Of a stretch of 49,165 bases of DNA, positions 31,810 through 39,556 are shown piece after piece. Source of the stretch: Goodfellowiella coeruleoviolacea. GTDB lineage: Bacteria; Actinomycetota; Actinomycetes; Mycobacteriales; Pseudonocardiaceae. The translations under genes were made by a program, and so were the position numbers. Location of the stretch: contig NZ_JAMTCK010000001.1 of NCBI RefSeq assembly GCF_024171785.1, positions 4,981 to 54,145 on the forward strand, written 5' to 3'. A model generated the notes under the pieces. The model was not told the DNA's origin. It did not search any database and saw only the letters and a list, made by a program, of their open reading frames with translations. The stretch's first letter is position 1, and the number at the start of each line of letters is the position of its first letter.

Positions 31810-34590
31810 CTAGCGGACGTAGACCACGAAGTCGGTGCTCGCCTGGCGGCCGTGGTAGCTGACCGTCGCGGTCACCGTGGCCACCCCGCTGCCGACGGTG
31901 CGGATCACGTCACCCCGCACCGACACCACGTCCGGGCGGTTGCTGTGGTAGCGCACCCGCAGGTCGTCGGGCAGTGCGCGGCTGGCTCCCCTGCCGATGT
32001 AGCCGTAGAGCGTGTCATCGCTCATGGCCACGGTGAGCTGGGGATCGACCACGGTGCCCGCGGGGAAGAGCACCCGCTGGGCCACCTGCTGGGCGGCGTC
32101 ACTGCTGGCCGCCGGCTTGGCGCTGACCACCGAGGGCACCGGGTTCAGCGCACCCGTCACGCGCACCGAGGCGCGCTGCTGGATGTCGGCGTCAGCGCTG
32201 GAGGAACCGAGCTGGATCTCGTAGCGGCCGGTGTCGACCTGGTAGCGGTTGGCCGACTCGTCGAAGAACGCCAGCTTGGGAACGTCCACGGTGAACTCGA
32301 CCCGCTTGGTCTGGTGCGGGTCCAGCGAGATCTTCTGGAACCCCTCCAGCCGCTTGATCGGCCGTTGCAGCTCGGCCGGAGCGTCCGGAGTGGACACGTA
32401 CAGCTGGACGACCTCGGCACCGGCCACCGAACCGGTGTTGGTGACATCCGCGCTGACGCGCAGCGACCCGTTGGCGTCCACCTGGTGCCGATCCACCCGC
32501 AGGTTGGTGTACCGGAAGTCGCTGTATCCCAGGCCGTAGCCGAACGGGTAGCTGACCGGCCCGGTGTAGTACATGTAGGTGCGGCCCGGCGAGGTCGCGC
32601 TGGGCCGGATCGCGTAGTCGTCCAGCGCGGGCAGCTGGCTGGCGTCGGCGTACCAGCTGAACGGCAGCCGGCCACTGGGGTTGACCGCGCCCAGCAGCAC
32701 GTCCGCCAGTGCCTCACCCTTGCGCTGGCCGTTGTAGGAACTCCACAGCAGCGCGGGCACCGCGTCCTGGAACGGCGCGAGGTCCACCTGTCCGATGGTC
32801 TCCACGTAGACGATGGTGCGCGGGTTGCGCGCGGCCACCTGGCTGATCAGCGACGCCTGCGCGCCGGGCAGCGCCAGCGAGGACCGGTCGCTCTCCTCGG
32901 CCGCGGTCGTGTCGTCGGTACCGGCGTAGACGATCACCGCGTCGTAGTTCGCCGCGGCCTCGACCGAGGCAGCGTCCACCCGATCCAGCGAGTTCGGGTC
33001 GGTGCCCGGCAGGAAGTCGACCACCGCCGACGGGTTGATCTTCTGGATCGCCGCCTTCAGGCCCTGGTAGCCGTTGACCTCGTTGGCCTTGCCCGCCTTG
33101 CCCTGGATGTTGGAGTACCCGCCCAGGTACATGGACTCGGGGTTGGCGAAGTGGCCGATCACCGCCACCCGGTAGGCGCCGGTCGCCGGCACCCGCAGCG
33201 GAAGCAGCGGCTGCGCCGAGCCCGCCGAGTCGTTCTTGTCAGCTCCGCCGACGGTGCCGTTCTTGTCAGCTCCGCCGACGGTGCCGTTCTTCAACAGCAC
33301 GATGCTCTGGCCGGCGACCCTGCGCGCCATGGCCAGCCGCTCCGGGGTCTGGGTGACCGCGTTGTTGCTGTCATCGTTGACCCACGTGCCGGGCGCGATC
33401 CTGGCCCTGGCCTGCGCCACCCACGGAACCGCGGCCTCGTCGTCGAACTCACCGGTGGCGATGCGCGCGGCGAACAGGCGGGTCAGCGAGACGTCCACGT
33501 CGTTCTCGGTGTAGACGCCGGTCTGGGTCTGGATGCGCGCCGCCACGGCGTTGGGGATGGTGTTGGCGTAGTTGAACTTGTCGTGGTAGCCCTGGTTGCA
33601 GTCCAGGTCCTCACCGGCGGAGTTGGCGTAGGCGGTGCGTCCCAACTCGTCCAGCGGCTTCGCCGCGCCCGGTGGCTGCCAGTGGTGACCGGCCTGGATC
33701 TCGTAGATGGCGTCGCAGTCCGAGGTGAAGAATCCGTCGAAGCCGAACGTCTGCCTGGCCAGGGTGTCGATCAGGTGCACGTCGGCCGCGGCCGGCACCC
33801 CGTTGACCCGGTTGTAGGAACTCATCATCGAGCCGGGATCGCTGCGCCGCACGATGTCGCGGAACTGGGCGGTGTAGTACTCACGCAGGGTGCGTTCGTC
33901 CATGTCGGACGATCCGGTCAGGCGGTTGAACTCGCTGTTGTTGGCCGCGAAGTGCTTGAGCGTGGTGATGGCCTTCAGATAGCCGCCGCCCGAGCGCAGC
34001 AGGTTGCCCGACTGGTCCTTGCCCTCCAGCCCGTTGACGAACTGCGCGGCGATCTCGCTGGTCAGCAGCGGGTCCTCGCTGAACGCCTCGTCGTTGCGGC
34101 CCCAGCGCGGGTCGCGGGCGAGGTTGACCGTGGGCGAGTAGAAGTTGAGGTCCAGGCGGTTGTCCTTGACCACCTCCCTGGCCTCGTCCGAGATCATGCT
34201 CGCCTCGGCGTACATCAGGTCCGGGTTCCAGGTGGAACCCAGGGACAGGTCCACCGGGTAGGACGTGGTGTTGGTCAGCACGTCCGGGTTGGCGTTGTCC
34301 TTGGTGCCCTCCCTGGCCACACCGTGCGCTGCCTCGTTCCAGTAGGAGTAGGCGGCGATGCCCAGCCGCGGGATGGCCGCCGCCAGGCTGCTGTTCATCT
34401 GGCTGGCCTTCTCCGCCAGGGTCAGCCGGGACACCAGGTCCGCCGCGCGCTCCTCGGGCGAGTAGGCGCGGTTGAGGTAGATCGGCTCCCGGGGCTTGGG
34501 TGCGCTGACCGCTGGTACGGCCACCGCGGCCAGCACCCCGCTCACCGCGACGCCGATGGCCAGGGCCACCGTTGATACCCGTTTCCTCAT
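31810..34590 (-). CDS. Secreted glycoside hydrolase family 3 (beta-xylosidase/beta-glucosidase-like)
   Basis: A 926-residue secreted GH3 enzyme. Residues 1-30 are a Sec signal peptide (likely cut after AVSA). The TIM barrel has YSYWNEAAHGV (81-91, beta-xylosidase-like), LKHF (211-214) and the nucleophile Asp291 in GFFTSDCDA. The second domain spans about 425-680, followed by the FnIII-like domain (ADVTNTGSVAGAEVVQLYV), and a Big-like C-terminal domain (about 835-926) that may bind substrate or cell wall. A 9-residue duplication NGTVGGADK (435-443, 444-452) sits between the first two domains. It probably releases xylose or glucose from plant polysaccharide. It is divergent from a ROK repressor. 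Confidence 0.94.
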   Translation of the reverse strand: MRKRVSTVALAIGVAVSGVLAAVAVPAVSAPKPREPIYLNRAYSPEERAADLVSRLTLAEKASQMNSSLAAAIPRLGIAAYSYWNEAAHGVAREGTKDNANPDVLTNTTSYPVDLSLGSTWNPDLMYAEASMISDEAREVVKDNRLDLNFYSPTVNLARDPRWGRNDEAFSEDPLLTSEIAAQFVNGLEGKDQSGNLLRSGGGYLKAITTLKHFAANNSEFNRLTGSSDMDERTLREYYTAQFRDIVRRSDPGSMMSSYNRVNGVPAAADVHLIDTLARQTFGFDGFFTSDCDAIYEIQAGHHWQPPGAAKPLDELGRTAYANSAGEDLDCNQGYHDKFNYANTIPNAVAARIQTQTGVYTENDVDVSLTRLFAARIATGEFDDEAAVPWVAQARARIAPGTWVNDDSNNAVTQTPERLAMARRVAGQSIVLLKNGTVGGADKNGTVGGADKNDSAGSAQPLLPLRVPATGAYRVAVIGHFANPESMYLGGYSNIQGKAGKANEVNGYQGLKAAIQKINPSAVVDFLPGTDPNSLDRVDAASVEAAANYDAVIVYAGTDDTTAAEESDRSSLALPGAQASLISQVAARNPRTIVYVETIGQVDLAPFQDAVPALLWSSYNGQRKGEALADVLLGAVNPSGRLPFSWYADASQLPALDDYAIRPSATSPGRTYMYYTGPVSYPFGYGLGYSDFRYTNLRVDRHQVDANGSLRVSADVTNTGSVAGAEVVQLYVSTPDAPAELQRPIKRLEGFQKISLDPHQTKRVEFTVDVPKLAFFDESANRYQVDTGRYEIQLGSSSADADIQQRASVRVTGALNPVPSVVSAKPAASSDAAQQVAQRVLFPAGTVVDPQLTVAMSDDTLYGYIGRGASRALPDDLRVRYHSNRPDVVSVRGDVIRTVGSGVATVTATVSYHGRQASTDFVVYVR
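33232..33285. repeat. 27-bp tandem duplication in the GH3 gene
   Basis: Two identical 27-bp units (33232-33258 and 33259-33285), followed by the first few bases of a third, encode a repeated NGTVGGADK peptide. The duplication is in frame and sits in an interdomain linker, so the protein stays intact. It looks recent because both copies are identical. Confidence 0.95.
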
Positions 34591-34716
34591 CGTGGCTCTC
34601 CAGTCCGCGAGCGGCCGACAGGGCCGGACTACGAGCGGGCCGCGTTGCCGTCGCCGAGGTGGGTCGTGACTGCGCGGAAACGTAAGCCCGGGGTTTTGCT
34701 GTGTCAAGGATCAATT

Positions 34717-34729
34717 CCACGTCGCGTGG
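34717..34729. promoter_or_regulatory. Inverted repeat between GH3 and ROK regulator
   Basis: CCACG-tcg-CGTGG is a perfect 5-bp dyad in the 193-bp divergent promoter, and a 9-bp direct repeat CTCGGAAAA follows at 34748-34756 and 34761-34769. They lie 36-67 bp and 15-36 bp before the ROK start, and are candidate binding sites for the ROK regulator. Confidence 0.45.
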
Positions 34730-34783
34730 CACTCAGTTTGTCCGAAGCTCGGAAAAAGCCCTCGGAAAAGTACGATTCGGGAC

Positions 34784-35977
34784 GTGGTGACAGCTCCGGG
34801 ATCGTTGGAGGCGCTGCGCCGGCACAACCGGCTGCGGGTGCTGGAGGCGGTGCAGCGGCGGGGCGCCACCAGCCGCGTGGAGATCGTCCGGGCCACCGGC
34901 CTGTCCCGAACCACGGTGTCCAGCCTGGTCAGCGAGTTGCTGGCGGAGCAGCTGCTCACCGAGCAGGTGGAGCGGCCGACCGCGTCCGGCTCGCCGGGCG
35001 GTGGCCGGCCGCCCACCCTGGTGACGCTCAACCCGCACGGCGGTGGCGTGGTGGGGGTGCACCTCGGACACGACAGCGTGCGGGTGGTGGTGACCGACCT
35101 GGCGTGCGCGGTGCTCGCCGAGGCGCAGCACGCGTGGGACGTGGACGCCCACCTGTCCGACGCACTGGACTACGCCGCCCGCACCGCCCTCGACCTGGTG
35201 GCACAGGTCGGGCTGGGCATCGACCGGGTGCTCGGCGCGGGCGTGGCCGTGTCCACCCCGGTCCGGGTCTGCGCGCCCGCCTCGGCACCGCGCTCGGTGC
35301 TCACCGGCTGGGATGACGTGAACATCGCCGAGGAGCTGCACGCCCGGCTCGGCCTGCCCGTGCACCTGGGCAACGACGCCAACCTCGGCGCGATGGCCGA
35401 GTGGACGTTCGGGGCCGGCCGGCAGGTGGACGACTTCATCTACGTGATGCTCTCCGACGGCGTGGGCGCGGGCCTGGTGCTGGGCGGCCACCTCTACGAG
35501 GGCGCCGCGGGCATGGCCGGCGAACTGGGGCACGTGGTGGTGACTCCGGACGGGTTCGTCTGCCGGTGCGGCAACCGGGGCTGTCTGGAGACCGTGGCCG
35601 GCGCGGGTCCGCTGGTCGCGGCCATGTCGCACAGCCGAGGCGCCGACCTGACCCTGGACGACGTGGTGGCGCTGTGCCGCGACGGTGATCCGGGCGCGCG
35701 GCGGGTGGTGGAGGACGCGGGCCGCGCGGTGGGCCGGGCCCTGGCCGGGGTGTGCACGGTGCTCGACCCCAGGTTGGTCGTGGTGGGCGGCAAGACGGCC
35801 CCGGCCGGTGAGCCACTGCTGGCCGGGATTCGCGCGGTCCTGGCACGCAGGCTGTCCCCGTCGATCAACCAGGCCGTGCGGGTGGTGTCCGGTGAGCTGG
35901 GCTCGCGCGCCGAGGTGCTGGGCGCGGTCGCGCTGGTCACCCGCAGCACCCCGGGCCACGTGCTGCTGCACGGCTGA
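34784..35977 (+). CDS. ROK-family transcriptional regulator
   Basis: A 397-residue ROK repressor. Residues 10-60 are a winged helix-turn-helix (RLRVLEAVQRRGATSRVEI then ATGLSRTTVSSLVSELL). The ROK domain follows, with AAGMAGELGHVVV and the zinc motif CRCGNRGCLET. XylR/NagC-type members bind a sugar and release the operator. It is divergent from the secreted GH3 enzyme, so sugar-dependent control of GH3 is likely. GTG 34784 is followed by a second GTG at 34787; either may be used. It differs from the kinase-type ROK at 25299 by its N-terminal DNA-binding domain. Confidence 0.94.
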   Translation: MVTAPGSLEALRRHNRLRVLEAVQRRGATSRVEIVRATGLSRTTVSSLVSELLAEQLLTEQVERPTASGSPGGGRPPTLVTLNPHGGGVVGVHLGHDSVRVVVTDLACAVLAEAQHAWDVDAHLSDALDYAARTALDLVAQVGLGIDRVLGAGVAVSTPVRVCAPASAPRSVLTGWDDVNIAEELHARLGLPVHLGNDANLGAMAEWTFGAGRQVDDFIYVMLSDGVGAGLVLGGHLYEGAAGMAGELGHVVVTPDGFVCRCGNRGCLETVAGAGPLVAAMSHSRGADLTLDDVVALCRDGDPGARRVVEDAGRAVGRALAGVCTVLDPRLVVVGGKTAPAGEPLLAGIRAVLARRLSPSINQAVRVVSGELGSRAEVLGAVALVTRSTPGHVLLHG

Positions 35978-36070
35978 CCGGACACCGGCCCCACCGCGTG
36001 GACCCGACCGGGCCGCGGCCCTCAGGCTCCGGACGCGGTCAGGTCCGCGACCTCCCCTCGGCCCCGGCGC

Positions 36071-36772
36071 TCAGCCACAGCCGCCGGCGTGGCCGGCGTC
36101 CGCGCCCACGCCCAGCACCACCGGCCCGTCGACCGGCTCCGGCTCGGGCAGCCCGGAGCCGCGCACCGAGGCGATGAAGTCCGGCAGCCGGTCCACGCCC
36201 CAGAACTTGTTCCGCCCGTGCAGGAACATCGGCACACCGAACACGCCCTGCCTGTCCACCAGCTTGAGCTGTTCCACCCCGCGCGCCCGGTACACCGGGT
36301 CGCGGTGCGCACCGGCCACCCGCTCCGCGTCCAGCCCGACCTGCGCGGCCACCTCGGCGATCACCGCCGGGTCGGAGATGTCGCGGCCGTGCTCCCACCG
36401 CGCGCGGTAGGTCGCCGCCACGAACTCCCGGCCCCGGTTCCCGTCCAGCGCGGCCAGGTAGCCGAGGTGGGCGACCTCCCACACCGGCGCGGTGTCGACC
36501 GGCCAGGTCATCGACAGCCCCCGGGCGGCGGCCAGCCGCCGGGTGTCCTGGAGGATGTACAGGGCTTTCGCCTTGGACATGTCGGTGTAGGGCAGGCTGT
36601 GCACACCCTCGTCAGCCAGTAGCCGGGTGGTCCACTCGTCGGGCTCCCACACCGGCAGCCACTCGGCGGCGTCGAGCACGTCGGGGTGCTGTGCGAGCAG
36701 CTCCCGGTAGGCGAACCACGAGTACGGACTGCGCAGCGAGAAGTACCAGCGCAGCTGCTTGGTCTTGGCCAT
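36071..36772 (-). CDS. DsbA-fold 2-hydroxychromene-2-carboxylate isomerase-like protein
   Basis: A 233-residue thioredoxin-fold protein of the HCCA isomerase / GST-kappa family. The signature SLRSPYSWFA (12-21) supplies the active-site Ser in place of the CXXC of true DsbA, and GVFGVPMFLHGRNKFWGVDRL is the conserved C-terminal element. HCCA isomerases use glutathione for cis-trans isomerisation; actinomycetes lack glutathione, so another thiol or none is used. Next to a reducing type II PKS, an E/Z isomerase role on a polyene intermediate is the best guess (inference). It is the last gene of the ACP-KS operon, 28 bp after the ketoreductase. Confidence 0.8.
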   Translation of the reverse strand: MAKTKQLRWYFSLRSPYSWFAYRELLAQHPDVLDAAEWLPVWEPDEWTTRLLADEGVHSLPYTDMSKAKALYILQDTRRLAAARGLSMTWPVDTAPVWEVAHLGYLAALDGNRGREFVAATYRARWEHGRDISDPAVIAEVAAQVGLDAERVAGAHRDPVYRARGVEQLKLVDRQGVFGVPMFLHGRNKFWGVDRLPDFIASVRGSGLPEPEPVDGPVVLGVGADAGHAGGCG

Positions 36773-36800
36773 GGAAGTGACTCTCCCTGCGGTCGGGCAA

Positions 36801-37541
36801 CTAGACGGTCAGTCCGCCGTCGATCTGGAAGACGGCGCCGGTCACGTAGCCGGCCCGGTCGGAGGCGAGGTACGCGGTCAGGTCGGCGACCTCGGCGGCG
36901 GTGCCGAACCGGCCGAGGGGCACCGAGCCGAGCATCTTCTTGCGGGCCGGCCCGGCCAGCACCGCGGTCATGTCGGTCTCGATGAATCCCGGTGCCACCA
37001 CGTTCGCGCGGATGCCGTAGCGGCCGACCTCCTTGGCCAGTGCCTTGGTGAAGCCGATGATGCCGGCCTTGGACGCCGAGTAGTTGCTCTGCGTCGGGTT
37101 GCCGTAGACACCCGAGACCGAGGAGATGTTCACCAGGCTGCCCCGGCGGCGCTTGAGCATGGCGAAGGCCACGGCCCGGCAGACGTGGTAGACGCCGTCG
37201 AGATTGGTGTCCAGCACACTGTGCCAGTCCTCGTCGGTCATCAGCACCAGCGGGTTGTCCCTGGTGATGCCGGCGGAGGTGACGGCCACCTCGACCGGTC
37301 CGAGTTCCCGCTCCACCGCGGCGACCCAGTCCCGCACCTGCGCGCCGTCGCTGACGTCGACCTGCTGCGCGTGCACCCGCACACCCAGCTCACCGACCTC
37401 CTTCTCCAGCGCCCGCGCGGCATCGCCGTTCGAGTGGTAGCAGAAGCCGATGTCGTACCCGTCCTCGGCCAGCCGCAGCACGCAGGCCCGGCCGATACCG
37501 CGGGAACCGCCGCTGACCAGTGCCACTCCGGATGTCGTCAT
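36801..37541 (-). CDS. fabG: 3-oxoacyl-ACP reductase (FabG-type ketoreductase)
   Basis: A 246-residue short-chain dehydrogenase. SGGSRGIGRA binds NADPH, NISSVSGVYG carries the catalytic Ser, and SNYSASKAG carries Tyr and Lys; the C-terminal APGFIETDM and TGAVFQIDGGL are typical of FabG. It reduces the beta-keto group on ACP. Its ATG overlaps the hotdog gene stop by 4 bp. In the operon it pairs with KS-alpha, the chain-length-factor-like KS and the dehydratase-like proteins, giving a complete elongation cycle except for an enoyl reductase, which suits polyene production. Confidence 0.93.
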   Translation of the reverse strand: MTTSGVALVSGGSRGIGRACVLRLAEDGYDIGFCYHSNGDAARALEKEVGELGVRVHAQQVDVSDGAQVRDWVAAVERELGPVEVAVTSAGITRDNPLVLMTDEDWHSVLDTNLDGVYHVCRAVAFAMLKRRRGSLVNISSVSGVYGNPTQSNYSASKAGIIGFTKALAKEVGRYGIRANVVAPGFIETDMTAVLAGPARKKMLGSVPLGRFGTAAEVADLTAYLASDRAGYVTGAVFQIDGGLTV

Positions 37542-38020
37542 GTCCGCTGTTCTCCTCCTGCTTCCCGCAGCACGCCGGCGGGGCGGTAGGCCACCACCAT
37601 GCGCGACACGGTGAACACCAGTTCGCCACCCACCACGCACTCACCCTCGAAGATCACGGTCTCGCCCACCGCCCTGGCCACCCGCACCCGGTGCTCCAGC
37701 ACGTCGCCGGGCAGCACCGGTCGGTGGAACTCCACATCGGACAGTGAGCCGAGCAGCATCACCCGGCCGGCGAGCACGTCCGGATTGGGCTGTTCGATCC
37801 CGAAGACCAGGCCGGCGGCCTGGGCCCAGGACTCGACCAGCAGCGCCGGCGGGTAGGCCGCACCGTCCGAAGAGGACACCGCGGCCGCGTCGGCGTACCA
37901 CGGCTCGTTGCGGGTGATCGCCTTCACCGCGGTCACCCGCCGGCCCGGCTCGATGTCGAGCACCCGGTCGACCAACAGCATCGGATACCGGTGCGGCAGG
38001 ATGTCGGCCACGTCGATCAC
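37538..38020 (-). CDS. FabZ-like hotdog protein lacking the catalytic His
   Basis: A 160-residue hotdog protein aligned with FabZ: DILPHRYPMLLVDRVLDIEP (residues 6-25) and LLVESWAQAAG with Glu63 are kept. The loop where FabZ has GHFPG, holding the catalytic His, reads SSSDGAAYPP, so the His is missing. By itself it should not dehydrate. The adjacent hotdog gene has the GHYP motif but lacks the N-terminal PHRYP element, so the two may form a complementary heterodimer, as known for the dehydratase pair of aryl-polyene systems. GTG start with GGGAGGTG upstream, overlapping the previous stop by 4 bp. Confidence 0.87.
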   Translation of the reverse strand: MIDVADILPHRYPMLLVDRVLDIEPGRRVTAVKAITRNEPWYADAAAVSSSDGAAYPPALLVESWAQAAGLVFGIEQPNPDVLAGRVMLLGSLSDVEFHRPVLPGDVLEHRVRVARAVGETVIFEGECVVGGELVFTVSRMVVAYRPAGVLREAGGEQRT

Positions 38021-38463
38021 CGGTCACCTCCCGCCCGGTAGTCCAGGCGCACCACGGCCACGTCCCGGTCACCGGCGCGGGCCCGGGCCACGCACGTCCA
38101 CCGCTCCCGGTCCCGCTTCCAGTCCACCGCGACGGTCAGCCGGTCGCCGGCGAACACCGGCGCGGTGAACCGGGCCGACTTCATCGCGGCCAGCGCCAAG
38201 CCGGGCTCGGGCGCGGTGAGCAGCGCACCGCGGTGCGCGATCTCCAGCACGCACATCCCGGGAAAGATCGGGAAGTTCGGGTAGTGGCCGGCGAACACCG
38301 GTTCGTCCGCGCTGACGGTGAACGTGACCTCGGCCGGCCCGGTTCGGTGGACCGCCCCGGCGACCGGGCTCACCGCCCGCGCACCGGTGTCGTCCCGCAC
38401 CGCGTCCACCGCGCCGGGCTGCCCGGGGCCGACCTCGGCCGGCCGGTCCAGGTGCACGGTCAT
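38017..38463 (-). CDS. Hotdog dehydratase-like protein with catalytic His
   Basis: A 148-residue hotdog protein. GHYPNFPIFPG (59-69) matches the FabZ active-site motif with His60, and Glu74 follows in VLEIAHRGA. The first 45 residues are Pro/Gly/Ala-rich and do not match FabZ. It should be the active subunit of a beta-hydroxyacyl-ACP dehydratase, perhaps with the FabZ-like partner encoded directly downstream (GTGA-type overlap). It is preceded by the chain-length-factor-like gene with a 1-bp gap. Confidence 0.85.
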   Translation of the reverse strand: MTVHLDRPAEVGPGQPGAVDAVRDDTGARAVSPVAGAVHRTGPAEVTFTVSADEPVFAGHYPNFPIFPGMCVLEIAHRGALLTAPEPGLALAAMKSARFTAPVFAGDRLTVAVDWKRDRERWTCVARARAGDRDVAVVRLDYRAGGDR

Positions 38464-38464
38464 G

Positions 38465-39556
38465 TCAGTCCGCCAATCGCAGCAGCGCGCAGGCCGCGGT
38501 GCCGTAGGGGTCCACCGCCGAGAGCACGACGAGCTTGCCGGCCGCCTCGGCGGACCGCTCGGCCACGCTGAGCACCGTCGCGATGCGCAGCGCCGACGAG
38601 GCGGCTCCGGTGTCGCCCAGCAGGTCGGCGCCGGGCATCCGGTTCACCGCGGCGTCGCCGAACAGCGCGCGCAGCTGGGCGTGCTCGTGCTCGCCGGGCT
38701 CGCCGACCGCCGAGCCCACCGCGGCCCAGACCTCCTCCTGGCGCACGCCCGCGTCGGTCAACACGTCCCGCACCGAGGCGGCCAGCGCGCGGCGCGGGTC
38801 GGCGTCCAGGTAGAACCGGGACTGCACGGCCAGCACCTCGGCCAGCGGCCGGCGACCCTCGCCGACCGCGGCGGCCGGCTCCACCAGCAGGATGGCGCAG
38901 CCCTCGCCCAGCACCGTGGTGCCGCCCGAGTGCCGGTGCAGCCAGGCGCGTGCGGTGGAGTACTCCTCGGCCGCGCCCACCAGCGCCTGGCCGGCCCGGC
39001 CGTGGTGCAGCAGTCGGCGGGCGTAGTCAAGGCTGAGCAGGCCGGCCGCGCCGCCACCGGCCAGCGTGGTGTTCGGGCCGCGCAGCTGGTGCCAGATCGC
39101 GCACTGGCCGGCCGCGCAGTTCATCACCGAGTTGGGCATCCGCGCCGGGTCGACGTGGTGGGGCTGCCCACCGGTGAACGAGTCGCGCACGAAGTCCATC
39201 GTGGACTGGGCGCTGCCCATCGTGGTGCCCAGCACCAGCGCGGACTCCTCGCCGGTCCGCACCACCCGGTTGCCGTCGGCGTCGTGCAGCAGCTGCCCGA
39301 TGGTGCTCACGGCCAGCCCGGTCACCCGGTCCATCGACCGGGTTCCCTTGCGCCCCAGGACTTCCTTGACCGAGAAGTCGGGCACCAGGCACGCCTGCTC
39401 GTCCGGTCCCGGCCACTGCTCGCGGTCCAGCGGGGCGGCGGTCGGCTGTCCCGCCAGCACACCGTCCACGAAGAACTTCCGACCAACACCGAACGGGGAC
39501 ACCGCCGACCACGCGGTGATCACCGGCCGCACCGCTGCGTACGCGGGCGAACTCAT
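38465..39556 (-). CDS. Chain-length-factor-like ketosynthase (KS-beta)
   Basis: A 363-residue KS-fold protein without the active-site Cys: the segment corresponding to TACSSG reads NTTLAGGGAAG. The His motifs are also degenerate. This is the pattern of chain-length factors (KS-beta), which dimerise with an active KS and set chain length. It is translationally coupled to the active KS gene (ATGA overlap). It is shorter than aromatic-PKS chain-length factors, resembling those of reducing type II PKSs (aryl polyene, ishigamide and cinnamoyl-lipid systems). Confidence 0.9.
   Translation of the reverse strand: MSSPAYAAVRPVITAWSAVSPFGVGRKFFVDGVLAGQPTAAPLDREQWPGPDEQACLVPDFSVKEVLGRKGTRSMDRVTGLAVSTIGQLLHDADGNRVVRTGEESALVLGTTMGSAQSTMDFVRDSFTGGQPHHVDPARMPNSVMNCAAGQCAIWHQLRGPNTTLAGGGAAGLLSLDYARRLLHHGRAGQALVGAAEEYSTARAWLHRHSGGTTVLGEGCAILLVEPAAAVGEGRRPLAEVLAVQSRFYLDADPRRALAASVRDVLTDAGVRQEEVWAAVGSAVGEPGEHEHAQLRALFGDAAVNRMPGADLLGDTGAASSALRIATVLSVAERSAEAAGKLVVLSAVDPYGTAACALLRLAD

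Noticed and set aside
30880-34575. 1231-codon plus-strand open frame opposite the GH3 and amidohydrolase genes
   Set aside because: It spans two real minus-strand genes and their intergenic hairpins, lacks domain features and has the amino-acid bias of an antisense frame in GC-rich DNA.
38465-39556. Second active ketosynthase
   Set aside because: The catalytic Cys is replaced by Gly in NTTLAGGGAAG; it is best read as a chain-length factor.
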